Assembly: GCF_025149945.1 (NCBI RefSeq)
Contig: NZ_JALXVH010000007.1
Coordinates: 1-64,000, forward strand
Origin: Kocuria sp. p3-SID1428
GTDB taxonomy: Bacteria > Actinomycetota > Actinomycetes > Actinomycetales > Micrococcaceae
Length of the DNA stretch: 64,000 nucleotides
Direction: 5' to 3'
Below the pieces are notes generated by a model that saw only the letters and a program-made list of their open reading frames with translations, was not told where the DNA came from and searched no databases. This document shows positions 25,477 through 33,670 of the stretch, in pieces; within the stretch, counting starts at the first letter, position 1; each line of letters begins with the position of its first letter. The position numbers and the translations under genes are program-made.

Positions 25477-25628
25477 GACTGCTCCTCATGCTGTGAAGCG
25501 ACCCTGCCACGGGCCGCTGCCGGGTCGAGTCTCGACCGGGCCTGCACGCCCGATGCCGCACCGAGAGGCTCTCTCCCCTGGCTCGGCCGGCCTGCCGGGG
25601 AGACCGGCAGGTGGCATCGCGCGCTCCT

Positions 25629-25657
25629 GCTATAGGTCCATACTCAGCCTGCTCCAA
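25629..25657 (-). promoter_or_regulatory. Promoter of the winged-helix gene
   Basis: On the minus strand TTGGAG (25657-25652), 17 bases, TATAGC (25634-25629), about 150 bases before the start codon. The rest of the 490-bp gap up to 25892 is AT-richer than its surroundings and I see no gene in it. Confidence 0.5.
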
Positions 25658-25892
25658 GGTTTTGTGCAAGACACATACCGACTTTTGTCTCACTATTCGA
25701 GATTAACAAATTGCAAACACGCCTATGTGCGCTCGCAACCCGTTGTCCGAGGCCCCGTCCAGATCGCTTCGGCCTGGCGGCGCGACAGGCGGGGACCCTC
25801 CGGCGAAATTACCCTCCAGTATTCGGAACACTACATATTTCTCTGTGTCAAGACCGACTGCCGCTTCGGCAACCGTGTCTCAGATAATGAGA

Positions 25893-25921
25893 CGCCCCTC
25901 GATGCTGTGCATCGAGGGGCG
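25893..25921 (-). terminator. Terminator of upp
   Basis: A perfect 13-bp stem (25893-25905 with 25909-25921) closed by a TGT loop, 46 bases beyond the upp stop. Confidence 0.8.
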
Positions 25922-25966
25922 CACTGGGTGTCTGCCCAGGTGCCACCGGGCAGCGGGGGCGGTGGA

Positions 25967-26602
25967 TCAGTCGACGACGCCGTACAGACGATCCCCCGCG
26001 TCCCCCAGACCGGGGACGATGTAAGAGTTCTCATCCAGGCGCTCGTCGACGGTCGCGAGCACCACATGGACGTCGTCATCGCCCAGCTCCTGCTCCATGG
26101 CGCCGATCCCCTCGGGGGCCGCCAGCAGACACAGGCAGGTGATGTCCTGAGCTCCGCGACGGCGAAGGAAGCGGATGGCCTCGATCAGGGTCCCGCCGGT
26201 GGCGAGCATGGGGTCCAGGACGTAGACCTGACGCCCGGTGAGGTCATCCGGCAGCCGCTCGGCATAGGTGACGATGTCCAGGGTCTGCTCATTGCGGGCC
26301 ATGCCCAGGAAACCGACCTCTGCCGTGGGCACCAGGCGGGTCATCCCCTCGAGCATGCCCAGGCCGGCGCGCAGAATGGGCACGACCAGCGGGCGCGGGG
26401 TGCTCAGCGCCGTGCCGGTCGTGGTGCTCACGGGGGTGCGGACCTCGATGGGCTCGACACGCACCTCCCGCGTGGCCTCATAGGCGATCAGTGTGACGAG
26501 CTCCTCCACGAGCTGACGGAACACAGGAGACGAGGTCTCCCGATCGCGCAGGACGGTGAGCTTGTGCGAGACCAGCGGATGGTCGAGAACGGTGACGCGC
26601 AT
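25967..26602 (-). CDS. upp: Uracil phosphoribosyltransferase
   Basis: A 211-residue pyrimidine-salvage enzyme making UMP from uracil and PRPP. The typical start [29 protein letters not shown], the PRPP loop [17 protein letters not shown] and the uracil-binding [15 protein letters not shown] near the C-terminus are present, and length is standard. It is divergent from tadA. TAATTT lies 6 bases before the ATG, so the mRNA is probably leaderless. Confidence 0.96.
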   Translation of the reverse strand: MRVTVLDHPLVSHKLTVLRDRETSSPVFRQLVEELVTLIAYEATREVRVEPIEVRTPVSTTTGTALSTPRPLVVPILRAGLGMLEGMTRLVPTAEVGFLGMARNEQTLDIVTYAERLPDDLTGRQVYVLDPMLATGGTLIEAIRFLRRRGAQDITCLCLLAAPEGIGAMEQELGDDDVHVVLATVDERLDENSYIVPGLGDAGDRLYGVVD

Positions 26603-26608
26603 GACGCA

Positions 26609-26614
26609 AAATTA
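26609..26614 (-). promoter_or_regulatory. Leaderless -10 box of upp
   Basis: Minus-strand TAATTT, 6 bases, then the upp ATG at 26602. Confidence 0.5.
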
Positions 26615-26615
26615 G

Positions 26616-27161
<546 letters not shown>

Positions 27162-27188
27162 GCGGCCCCCGACCCGGCCCTGCCGATT

Positions 27189-27216
27189 TTGCGCACCGCC
27201 CACCCGCCAGTATGAT
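27189..27216 (+). promoter_or_regulatory. tRNA-Ser(CGA) promoter
   Basis: TTGCGC (27189-27194), 16 bases, TATGAT (27211-27216), 9 bases before the mature tRNA. Confidence 0.6.
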
Positions 27217-27225
27217 CTTGGGCCT

Positions 27226-27312
27226 GGTGGCGTGTCCGAGCGGCCGAAGGTGCATCACTCGAAATGATGTTTGGTGTAAAAGCCAACGAGGGTTCAAATC
27301 CCTCCGCCACCG
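27226..27312 (+). tRNA. tRNA-Ser (CGA)
   Basis: An 87-nt class II tRNA with acceptor GGTGGCG/CGCCACC, discriminator G, anticodon loop CTCGAAA (anticodon CGA), a long variable arm and T-loop TTCAAAT. CCA is not encoded. An integrase remnant and an AT-rich segment lie right behind it, so its 3' end was probably an attachment site. Confidence 0.95.
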
Positions 27313-27323
27313 CGCAGAGCTGA

Positions 27324-27363
27324 AGGGCCCTGCTTCCCCGAGATTCCGGGGAAGCAGGGCCCT
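27324..27363 (+). terminator. Terminator of tRNA-Ser(CGA)
   Basis: A perfect 17-bp stem (27324-27340 with 27347-27363) with a 6-base loop. Confidence 0.85.
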
Positions 27364-27406
27364 CAGTCGTTCCCGGACCGGGCGAATCGGGCACAACCGA
27401 CCCCGA

Positions 27407-27589
27407 GACGGTTTGATCCAGTGCCTCCGCAGCGACACTGGGGTCCGCGTAGGCATCGACGGCCAGTGAGCGCCCGAGCATCCGCTGTAGAGCCCTCACG
27501 TTCGCGTCGGCCGACGCCGCCAAGGCAGCTGCCCAGCACCACAGGTCGTGCGGCACGCGTCCGGAGGCCCTGGAGCCCGAATCACCCAA
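27407..27589 (-). pseudogene. Tyrosine integrase C-terminal remnant
   Basis: On the minus strand a segment of about 50 residues matches the end of actinophage-type tyrosine recombinases: VPHDLWCWAAALAASADANV corresponds to the box-II HDLRHTAASLAVSAGANV, followed by QRMLGRS and AVDAYADPS with the nucleophile Tyr position retained. The catalytic Arg and following His of HDLRHT are changed (HDLWCW), part of the LGH...MTL stretch is missing, and no N-terminal part precedes it. It lies 45 bases behind the tRNA-Ser terminator and reads toward the tRNA, as expected for an integrated element. Dead. Confidence 0.7.
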
Positions 27590-28473
27590 GGCGGATCAAA
27601 GCGTATTCCCCCTGTGGGCGCAGGCTGATCGCATCTCCTACCACCCAGCCCCGGGAAACCTTTGCAGTTGCCAACCACCTGCCCGCCGTCCCAGCGTTTG
27701 ATGCTCTGAAGATGGATCCATAGGCCCGCGATCACGTAGGTTAAGACACTTCAGCGCTGGACCAGCACAGAATATAATATATCTAGTACATCACAATGCG
27801 CTATCCACGCCCCCCCCCCCCTAGGCCAAAACTATCTTCAGCTGGGTAGGCGAATGACACGCATTACGGCATACTGACCACGAGAGCATATCTGCGACAT
27901 ATATTAACGTAAATCGACTCCTTCATTCAATCACAGACCCCACGACGAAACCGGTCCGGCTCCACGCCCCGAGCGCGAGGACCTTCACTGGAACAACCAG
28001 ACCGCGTTGGCGACCGTCGCCACGACACTCGTAGCCACTATCAAAGTCGGGCACGATACATGCGAAGCAAACACGCGCCCGCGACGACGCGGCGACAATA
28101 CCCTCAATCAAACACGCGCACCTTCACCCCTCACCCTATTGCGCCACCCTCCCTTCAGTTCGAAAATAATATGGATTTCAACCCTGGGAAATTTCGCAGT
28201 CAAGCATCAGATTACATTCGCCACACTTTCCCCATCACGCTCAGCAAAATGAATTAACGAACACTCACTCCAGCAACACGCTCCAGGATTCGACGGAGGT
28301 CGGCTCAACCTGATTGACGCAAGCGAGAGCCTCTCAACTACCACGGCCCCGCGAAGATGGCCCGTGTCGCGCAGGTCTGGCCACACCCCACCTCACAACA
28401 GGACCACAGCAGCGCCCCCACTAGACTGTCGCCGGCATATAAACTGAAGTGGTTCAACGAACTGGAGTTCCGA
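27590..28473. other. AT-rich gene-poor island segment
   Basis: Base composition falls sharply compared with flanking DNA (many AT-rich 20-mers around 27760-27920 and 28140-28260). Only short frames exist. The most gene-like is a 28-codon ATG frame ending at 28257 (MDFNPGKFRS...), for which I have no support. It also holds a C12 run at 27810-27821. Probably decayed mobile DNA. Confidence 0.5.
27810..27821. repeat. C12 homopolymer
   Basis: Twelve consecutive C in the non-coding island segment, with no gene close enough to be switched by it. Confidence 0.8.
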
Positions 28474-29169
28474 ATGGCCGAATGGCTACAGATCCTGACC
28501 GCATGGGCGACTATCGCATCTGCGCTCGCAACAATCGGCCTTCTGTTCATGGCCGCCTACACCGCCTATATCGCCCTCAGGACGCTTAGTGCATCCCAAG
28601 AAGCAAATCACCAAGCCCAACTCGCCTCGGCACGAGCCAGCGATCAGGCACGCACCGATTCAATACTTCGCACTCGTCCATATGTATTTGCAGAGATATT
28701 GCCAAGTATCACAGGCTCCGCATCGTACGATCTACAAATTCGCAATGTCGGCCAGTCTGCCGCTCGAGATGTTGTCGTAAAGCTTGACCGACCCCCAAAA
28801 ACTTCCGATGAAATTGCCTCAAAAGTTCTTAAAGATCTCGAACAAAAACGAGACCTGCCGCCCGGAAGCAGTTTACGAACCTACTGGCACCTCGGACTCG
28901 AAGAGGGGAACAAGTTCGTGCTAGCAGACGGAACGACCTCGACAGACCCAGCAGGCCTCCCCTTGGAAGGCACCATAATTCTAACTTATCACAGCGATGA
29001 CATCGAACAGCCAACGTACACCGAACGGTACCCGTTCGACGTGAATACAGCTGGCCTTTGGCCTATCCCAGAAGACGGTATTAACGCAAAGTCTTTGGAC
29101 CCCAACGCCAAAGCGATTCATAGCGTATTGACCGCACTGAGCAGACATATTGGAATGCTACGGTGGTAG
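28474..29169 (+). CDS. Island membrane-anchored protein of unknown function
   Basis: A 231-residue protein with one N-terminal transmembrane helix (about residues 5-35), a short Gln/Ala-rich coiled-coil-like stretch (SASQEANHQAQLASARASDQART) and a soluble domain starting RTRPYVFAEI with YDLQIRNVGQSAARDVVVKL, which looks like an immunoglobulin-like beta fold. Proteins of this build are common, unassigned passengers on bacterial islands. Codon use is much less GC-biased than in neighbours, supporting acquisition. ATG 28474 has TGGAG 6 bases before it; the frame is open from 28357. Confidence 0.6.
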   Translation: MAEWLQILTAWATIASALATIGLLFMAAYTAYIALRTLSASQEANHQAQLASARASDQARTDSILRTRPYVFAEILPSITGSASYDLQIRNVGQSAARDVVVKLDRPPKTSDEIASKVLKDLEQKRDLPPGSSLRTYWHLGLEEGNKFVLADGTTSTDPAGLPLEGTIILTYHSDDIEQPTYTERYPFDVNTAGLWPIPEDGINAKSLDPNAKAIHSVLTALSRHIGMLRW

Positions 29170-29369
29170 GTATTCATGATTGGTATATCCACATCTTCAG
29201 CATATGCGCGAGATAGCCGCATTATATTTTTCGAAGCTGATCGGCAGGCCGACCGTCTGCCTTGCACTCATTACACGCCGCCCATGCCGCATCACTGTCG
29301 GCCCGGCGCCTAGACTGGAGGCCCGTCCCAGAGATCGATGCGGCCCGTCGTGCCGCCAGGAGAAGAGCC

Positions 29370-29702
29370 TTGAGCAGCATCACCGTGAACGTGACCGACC
29401 GCGAGGGCGCCCGCACCGAGGGTGTCGAGTGGAAGTCCCACGAGTCCCTGATGGAGGCGCTCACGCGCCACAAGTTCCCCATCCTCGCCACCTGCGGCGG
29501 CAACGCCTCGTGCTCCACGTGCCACTGCTACCTGGACGGAGCGTTCGAGACCACGCAGGAGAACTCCCCCATCGGAGATGAGGAGGAGGACCTGCTGGAC
29601 ATGCTCGACGACACCCGCCACGACGACTCCCGCCTGACCTGCCAGGTCGAGTGGTCCGAGTCGCTCGAGGGTGCCGAGATCACCATCGCCCCGGAGTGGT
29701 GA
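29370..29702 (+). CDS. 2Fe-2S ferredoxin
   Basis: A 110-residue plant/adrenodoxin-type ferredoxin. The cluster ligands are CGGNASCSTCHCYLDG (three Cys in C-x5-C-x2-C) and the distant Cys in SRLTCQVEW. The CHCYLDG pattern and acidic C-terminal helix resemble adrenodoxin-class proteins that deliver electrons to oxygenases. The TTG at 29370 is selected because CCAGGAG lies 7 bases upstream and ITVNVTDREG follows. TAGACT at 29311-29316 may be its -10. A 16-base gap separates it from the large oxidoreductase gene, so the two are probably one transcript. Confidence 0.85.
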   Translation: MSSITVNVTDREGARTEGVEWKSHESLMEALTRHKFPILATCGGNASCSTCHCYLDGAFETTQENSPIGDEEEDLLDMLDDTRHDDSRLTCQVEWSESLEGAEITIAPEW

Positions 29703-29718
29703 GCGGGAGGCCCTCACT

Positions 29719-32610
29719 ATGACCACTGCCCCGGAGGATCAGCTGGCTCGCGCGGCGAGCCTGCTGCGCGAGGACCTCACGACCCGCGCCGCCTACGTCT
29801 CGGACGCCTCGATCTACCGTCGCCTCCCCGCCGCCGTGGCGGAGCCGCGCACGGTCGAGCAGATCCGCGATCTGCTGGCGCTGGCCCATGAGCGCGGCTG
29901 GTCCGTGATCAGCCGCGGCGGCGGCACCTCCGTGGCCGGCAACTCCATCGGCGACGGCCTGGTCATCGACACCTCGCGGCATTTCAACCGGGTCCTGTCG
30001 ATCGATCCGCAGGCCGAGACCGCGGACATCGAGCCCGGTGTGATCTGCGACGACCTCCGCGCCGCGGCTGCCGAGCACGGGCTGACCTACGGACCGGACC
30101 CCTCCACGCACGCGCGCTGCACCGTGGGCGGGATGGTCGGCAACAACGCCTGCGGATCGCATTCGGTGGCATGGGGCACGGCGGCCGAGAACCTCGTGGC
30201 GGTGACCGTCATGCTGGCCGACGGCAGAGAAGTCGAGCTGCGCGCCGGCGGGACCTCAGGGCCCGCCCTGACCCGTGCCCTGAGCGCGCTGCGCGATGAG
30301 CACCGGGCCATGCTGCGCACCGAGCTCGGCCAGTTCCCCCGCCAGGTCTCGGGCTACGGCCTGCACTACCTGCTCGAGGAGAACGGCTTCGACGTCGCCA
30401 AGACCTTCGCCGGCACCGAAGGCACCTGCGGGATCATCACGCGGATGACCGTGAAGCTCGTGCGCAGGCCGGCGGCCACCGCCCTGGCAGTGCTCAGCTT
30501 CGCGGACGCGATCGCCGCGGCCCACGCCGCCCCGGCGCTGCGCGTGCGGGGGGTGACCACGATCGAGGGCATGGGCGGGGACCTGCTGGACGCCCTGCGC
30601 TCGCGCCCCGGCAACGAGACCGCCGGATCCGAGCTGCCCCCGGGCGGGGGCTGGCTGTACTGCGAGGTCGGCGGCGAGACCGTGGAGGCGGCCCAGGCCC
30701 GAGCCCAGCAGCTCGAGGGGATCGTGGAGGCCTCGGGCCGCGCCGAGGTCCAGGGGGCCGTCGTCGTGGTGGATCCTGCGCGCACCCGAAGCCTGTGGCG
30801 GATCCGCGAGGCCTCGGCAGGGATCGTCACCCGCCTGCCGGACGGCGGCGAGGCCTGGCCCGGCTGGGAGGACTCTGCCGTGCCGCCCGAGAACCTCGGC
30901 GACTACCTGCGCGATCTCTATGCGCTGCTCGACGAGCTCGAGCTGCGCGGCATCCCGTTCGGGCACTTCGGCGAGGGCTGCGTGCACATCCGCATCTCGT
31001 TCGACTTCGGCACCGAGGCCGGGGTGGCCCGCTACCGCGAGTTCATCGAGCGCGCCTCGCAGCTCGTGCGGCACTACGGCGGCTCGGTCTCCGGCGAGCA
31101 CGGCGACGGCCGGGCCCGCTCCGAGCTGCTGGGCATCATCTACTCTCCCGAGGCCCTGCAGGCCTTCGCCGCCTTCAGGCGCGCGTTCGATCCCGCAGGA
31201 TTCTTCAACCCCGGCGTGCTCGTGGACCCCGAGCCGATCGACCAGGGCATCCGCCCCGGCCCCGGGGCGCGCACCTTCGACCTGAAGCCCGTGCACGCCT
31301 TCAGCCACGACAACGGCTCGTTCGCAGGCGCGGTCAACCGATGCGTGGGCGTGGGCGCCTGCCGCTCGGATGTCGGCGCCATGTGCCCGTCGTTCCAGGC
31401 CACCCGGGACGAGGTCCACTCGACCCGCGGGCGCATGCGCTCCCTGGCGGAGATGCTGCGCGGGGAGCACCTCAAGGACGGCTGGAAGGCCGAGGAGACC
31501 CTCGAGGCCCTCGACGGCTGCCTGTCCTGCAAGGCCTGCGTGGCCGAGTGCCCGGTCAATGTGGACGTGGCCACCTACAAGTCCGAGTTCCTGCACCATC
31601 ACTACGGCGAGGGCATCCGCAGCTTCGTGGGCCGTCGCCGCCGCCCCATGGCGCACCTGACCATGGGCTGGCTGCCCGTGCTGGCGCGGCTGATGAACGC
31701 GGTGCCCGGGGCGCCGTCGCTGGTCAACGCGGCCATGAAGGTGCAGCCGCTGCAGAAGGCGGTCATGCGCCTGGGCGGCGTGGAGTCCCAGCGCGAGATG
31801 ATCCGCTTCGCCGACCGGCCGCTGACTCGCTGGTTCTCCTCACGGCCCGGCGAGGACCCGGACGGGCGCCCGTCGGTCGTGCTGTGGCCGGACTCCTGGA
31901 CGAACTTCATGGACGACGGGCCCGGCAAGGCCGCAGTCGAGGTCCTGGAGGCCCTGGGCTACCGCGTGCTGATGCCCGCCGGGAACGTGTGCTGCGGCAT
32001 GACCTGGCACTCGACCGGCCAGCTCGAGGCTCTCAAGCGCGAGGTCGCCCGCACCCTGGACGTCATGGAGCCGCTGCTGGAGGCCGGCTATCCCGTGATC
32101 GGGCTCGAGCCGTCCTGCACCGTGATGCTCCAGGACGAGATCACCGAGCTGCTGCCCGATGACCCCCGGGCCGCCGATCTCGCTGGGCGCACCCTGACCC
32201 TGGGGCAGTTCACCGCGCGCCACCTCGCCGAGGGTGGGAAGTGGCCATTCGAGTCCCTGGAGCACGACGGCGCCGCGCGCGAGGCCGTGTGCCAAGTGCA
32301 CTGCCACCAGAAGTCGATGATCGGCTACGACGCCGAGCTCGACGTCCTGCAGCGACTGGGCGTGGACGTGGACATGGTCGGCGGCGGCTGCTGCGGTCTG
32401 GCCGGGAACTACGGCTTCGAACCGGGTCACCTGGAGGTCTCCCGCACGCTCGGGGAGCGCGAGCTGTTCCCCAAGATCCGCGCGGCCGGGCCCGATCCCC
32501 TCGTGGTGGCCGACGGCTTCTCCTGCCGCACCCAGATCCGCGAGGGCACCGACGCCTCCGGCCGGACCCTGGCCGAGGTCATGCGCTCGGCGCTGCCCGA
32601 GGCCCGCTGA
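29719..32610 (+). CDS. FAD-binding and Fe-S D-2-hydroxyacid (D-lactate) dehydrogenase-like protein
   Basis: A 963-residue fusion of GlcD-like and GlcF-like parts. Residues about 35-450 are the FAD domain (VISRGGGTSVAGNSIGDG, GGMVGNNACGSHSVAWG, FGHFGEGCVHIRISFDF, SGEHGDGRARSELLG). Next come two 4Fe-4S clusters (CVGVGACRSDVGAMCPSF and CLSCKACVAECPVNVD), and two CCG domains (NVCCGMTWHSTGQ, GGGCCGLAGNYGFE). Such proteins oxidise D-lactate or related 2-hydroxyacids and pass electrons to the membrane quinone pool or, given the neighbour, a ferredoxin. ATG 29719 has GGGAGG 8 bases upstream. Confidence 0.88.
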   Translation: MTTAPEDQLARAASLLREDLTTRAAYVSDASIYRRLPAAVAEPRTVEQIRDLLALAHERGWSVISRGGGTSVAGNSIGDGLVIDTSRHFNRVLSIDPQAETADIEPGVICDDLRAAAAEHGLTYGPDPSTHARCTVGGMVGNNACGSHSVAWGTAAENLVAVTVMLADGREVELRAGGTSGPALTRALSALRDEHRAMLRTELGQFPRQVSGYGLHYLLEENGFDVAKTFAGTEGTCGIITRMTVKLVRRPAATALAVLSFADAIAAAHAAPALRVRGVTTIEGMGGDLLDALRSRPGNETAGSELPPGGGWLYCEVGGETVEAAQARAQQLEGIVEASGRAEVQGAVVVVDPARTRSLWRIREASAGIVTRLPDGGEAWPGWEDSAVPPENLGDYLRDLYALLDELELRGIPFGHFGEGCVHIRISFDFGTEAGVARYREFIERASQLVRHYGGSVSGEHGDGRARSELLGIIYSPEALQAFAAFRRAFDPAGFFNPGVLVDPEPIDQGIRPGPGARTFDLKPVHAFSHDNGSFAGAVNRCVGVGACRSDVGAMCPSFQATRDEVHSTRGRMRSLAEMLRGEHLKDGWKAEETLEALDGCLSCKACVAECPVNVDVATYKSEFLHHHYGEGIRSFVGRRRRPMAHLTMGWLPVLARLMNAVPGAPSLVNAAMKVQPLQKAVMRLGGVESQREMIRFADRPLTRWFSSRPGEDPDGRPSVVLWPDSWTNFMDDGPGKAAVEVLEALGYRVLMPAGNVCCGMTWHSTGQLEALKREVARTLDVMEPLLEAGYPVIGLEPSCTVMLQDEITELLPDDPRAADLAGRTLTLGQFTARHLAEGGKWPFESLEHDGAAREAVCQVHCHQKSMIGYDAELDVLQRLGVDVDMVGGGCCGLAGNYGFEPGHLEVSRTLGERELFPKIRAAGPDPLVVADGFSCRTQIREGTDASGRTLAEVMRSALPEAR

Positions 32611-32767
32611 GCCGGCTGGTGGGATCGCTGCGGCCACGAGCCGCGGCATCGGCATGGCCACGACCCTCGAGACCGCCGCTGTGCTGTCGGGGCCCGGCCT
32701 ACGATTGCTCCATAGAGGCCCGGACCACGTCGGCTCGGACCCGCGACACCTCAGCAGGAGGCCCCTC

Positions 32768-33670
32768 ATGTCGACTCGCACCCGCCCCCTCGCCTTCAGC
32801 GCACTCTCCCTGGCCGCGCTGCTCGCCCTGAGCGCCTGCGGCGGCTCGGGGGAGGACCAGGGCAGCACCGACAGCTCGTCCGGCTCGGCCTCGCAGAGCG
32901 CCTCGGCCTCTGCCGAGCCCACGTCCTCCGCGTCCCCCTCCGACTCCTCGGCCTCGGCCGCCGAGTCCTCGGATCCGGTCTCCGCCTCGGCGGATGTCTC
33001 GGAGCCGGCTGCTGACGAGTCCGCCGATGCCGCCGCAGGGGAAGCCGCTGCAGAGCAGCCCGCCCAGGAGGCTCCAGCCGACGAGGCCCCGGATTCCGCG
33101 TCCGCCGCTGACGGCTCTGCCGCACAGGCGCCGGCGCAGGAGAGCACCGATCCGTCGGCCGGGCAGCAGGGCACTGCAGCGGCGCCCTCGGCCGGTCAGG
33201 AGGGGGCGGCAGCGGCGCCCTCGGCCGGTCAGGAGGGGGCGGCAGCTCAGGCCGCACCCGCCGGCGTGTGCGATGCCTCCTCCCTGGCGGGGTCGCTGCA
33301 GCCGGTGGATGCCGGCATGGGCTCCGTGCACTACCAGCTGGTCCTCACCAACACGGGCTCGCAGCCCTGCGTCCTGTCCGGCTACCCGGGCGTCTCCTAC
33401 GCGGATGCCGCGGGACAGCCCGTCGGCATCCCGGCCTCGCGCGCACCGGAGGCGGGCGCTGCCGTGACCGTGGCACCGGGCCAGTCGGCCTCGGCGGGTC
33501 TGCGGGAGACCGCAGCGGGCTCCTACGGCCAGGTCTGCAACCCGCACGAGACCTCCGCGCTGGTCGTCTACCCGCCGGGCAGCACGGAGGCGCTGAGCAT
33601 CGCCCATTCGACTCAGGCCTGCGGCAACCCCAAGATCGGGCAGCTGCAGGTGAAGGGCTTCGGTGCCTGA
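32768..33670 (+). CDS. DUF4232 lipoprotein
   Basis: A 300-residue secreted lipoprotein: signal peptide with lipobox ALSAC, a long Ser/Ala/Glu/Pro-rich linker (about residues 25-165), and a C-terminal DUF4232 domain with HYQLVLTNTGSQPCVLSGYPGVSYADAAGQPVG and paired Cys residues likely to form disulfides. Two tandem 33-bp repeats in the linker (about 33178-33245) encode PSAGQEGAAAA. ATG 32768 has AGGAGG 6 bases upstream. Its last 8 bases overlap the GTG start of the helicase gene. Function unknown; probably cell-surface binding. Confidence 0.85.
   Translation: MSTRTRPLAFSALSLAALLALSACGGSGEDQGSTDSSSGSASQSASASAEPTSSASPSDSSASAAESSDPVSASADVSEPAADESADAAAGEAAAEQPAQEAPADEAPDSASAADGSAAQAPAQESTDPSAGQQGTAAAPSAGQEGAAAAPSAGQEGAAAQAAPAGVCDASSLAGSLQPVDAGMGSVHYQLVLTNTGSQPCVLSGYPGVSYADAAGQPVGIPASRAPEAGAAVTVAPGQSASAGLRETAAGSYGQVCNPHETSALVVYPPGSTEALSIAHSTQACGNPKIGQLQVKGFGA

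Noticed and set aside
28060..28257. 66-codon frame in the AT-rich island as a gene
   Set aside because: No ribosome-binding site, no conserved pattern, and the reading is poor until its last 28 codons; unsupported.
29170..29260. Distal attachment site repeating the tRNA-Ser 3' end
   Set aside because: I looked for the T-loop/acceptor sequence near the GC recovery point and found no repeat of useful length.
33178..33245. Tandem 33-bp repeat as a CRISPR-like array
   Set aside because: Only two units, in frame and coding PSAGQEGAAAA in the lipoprotein linker, without spacers.
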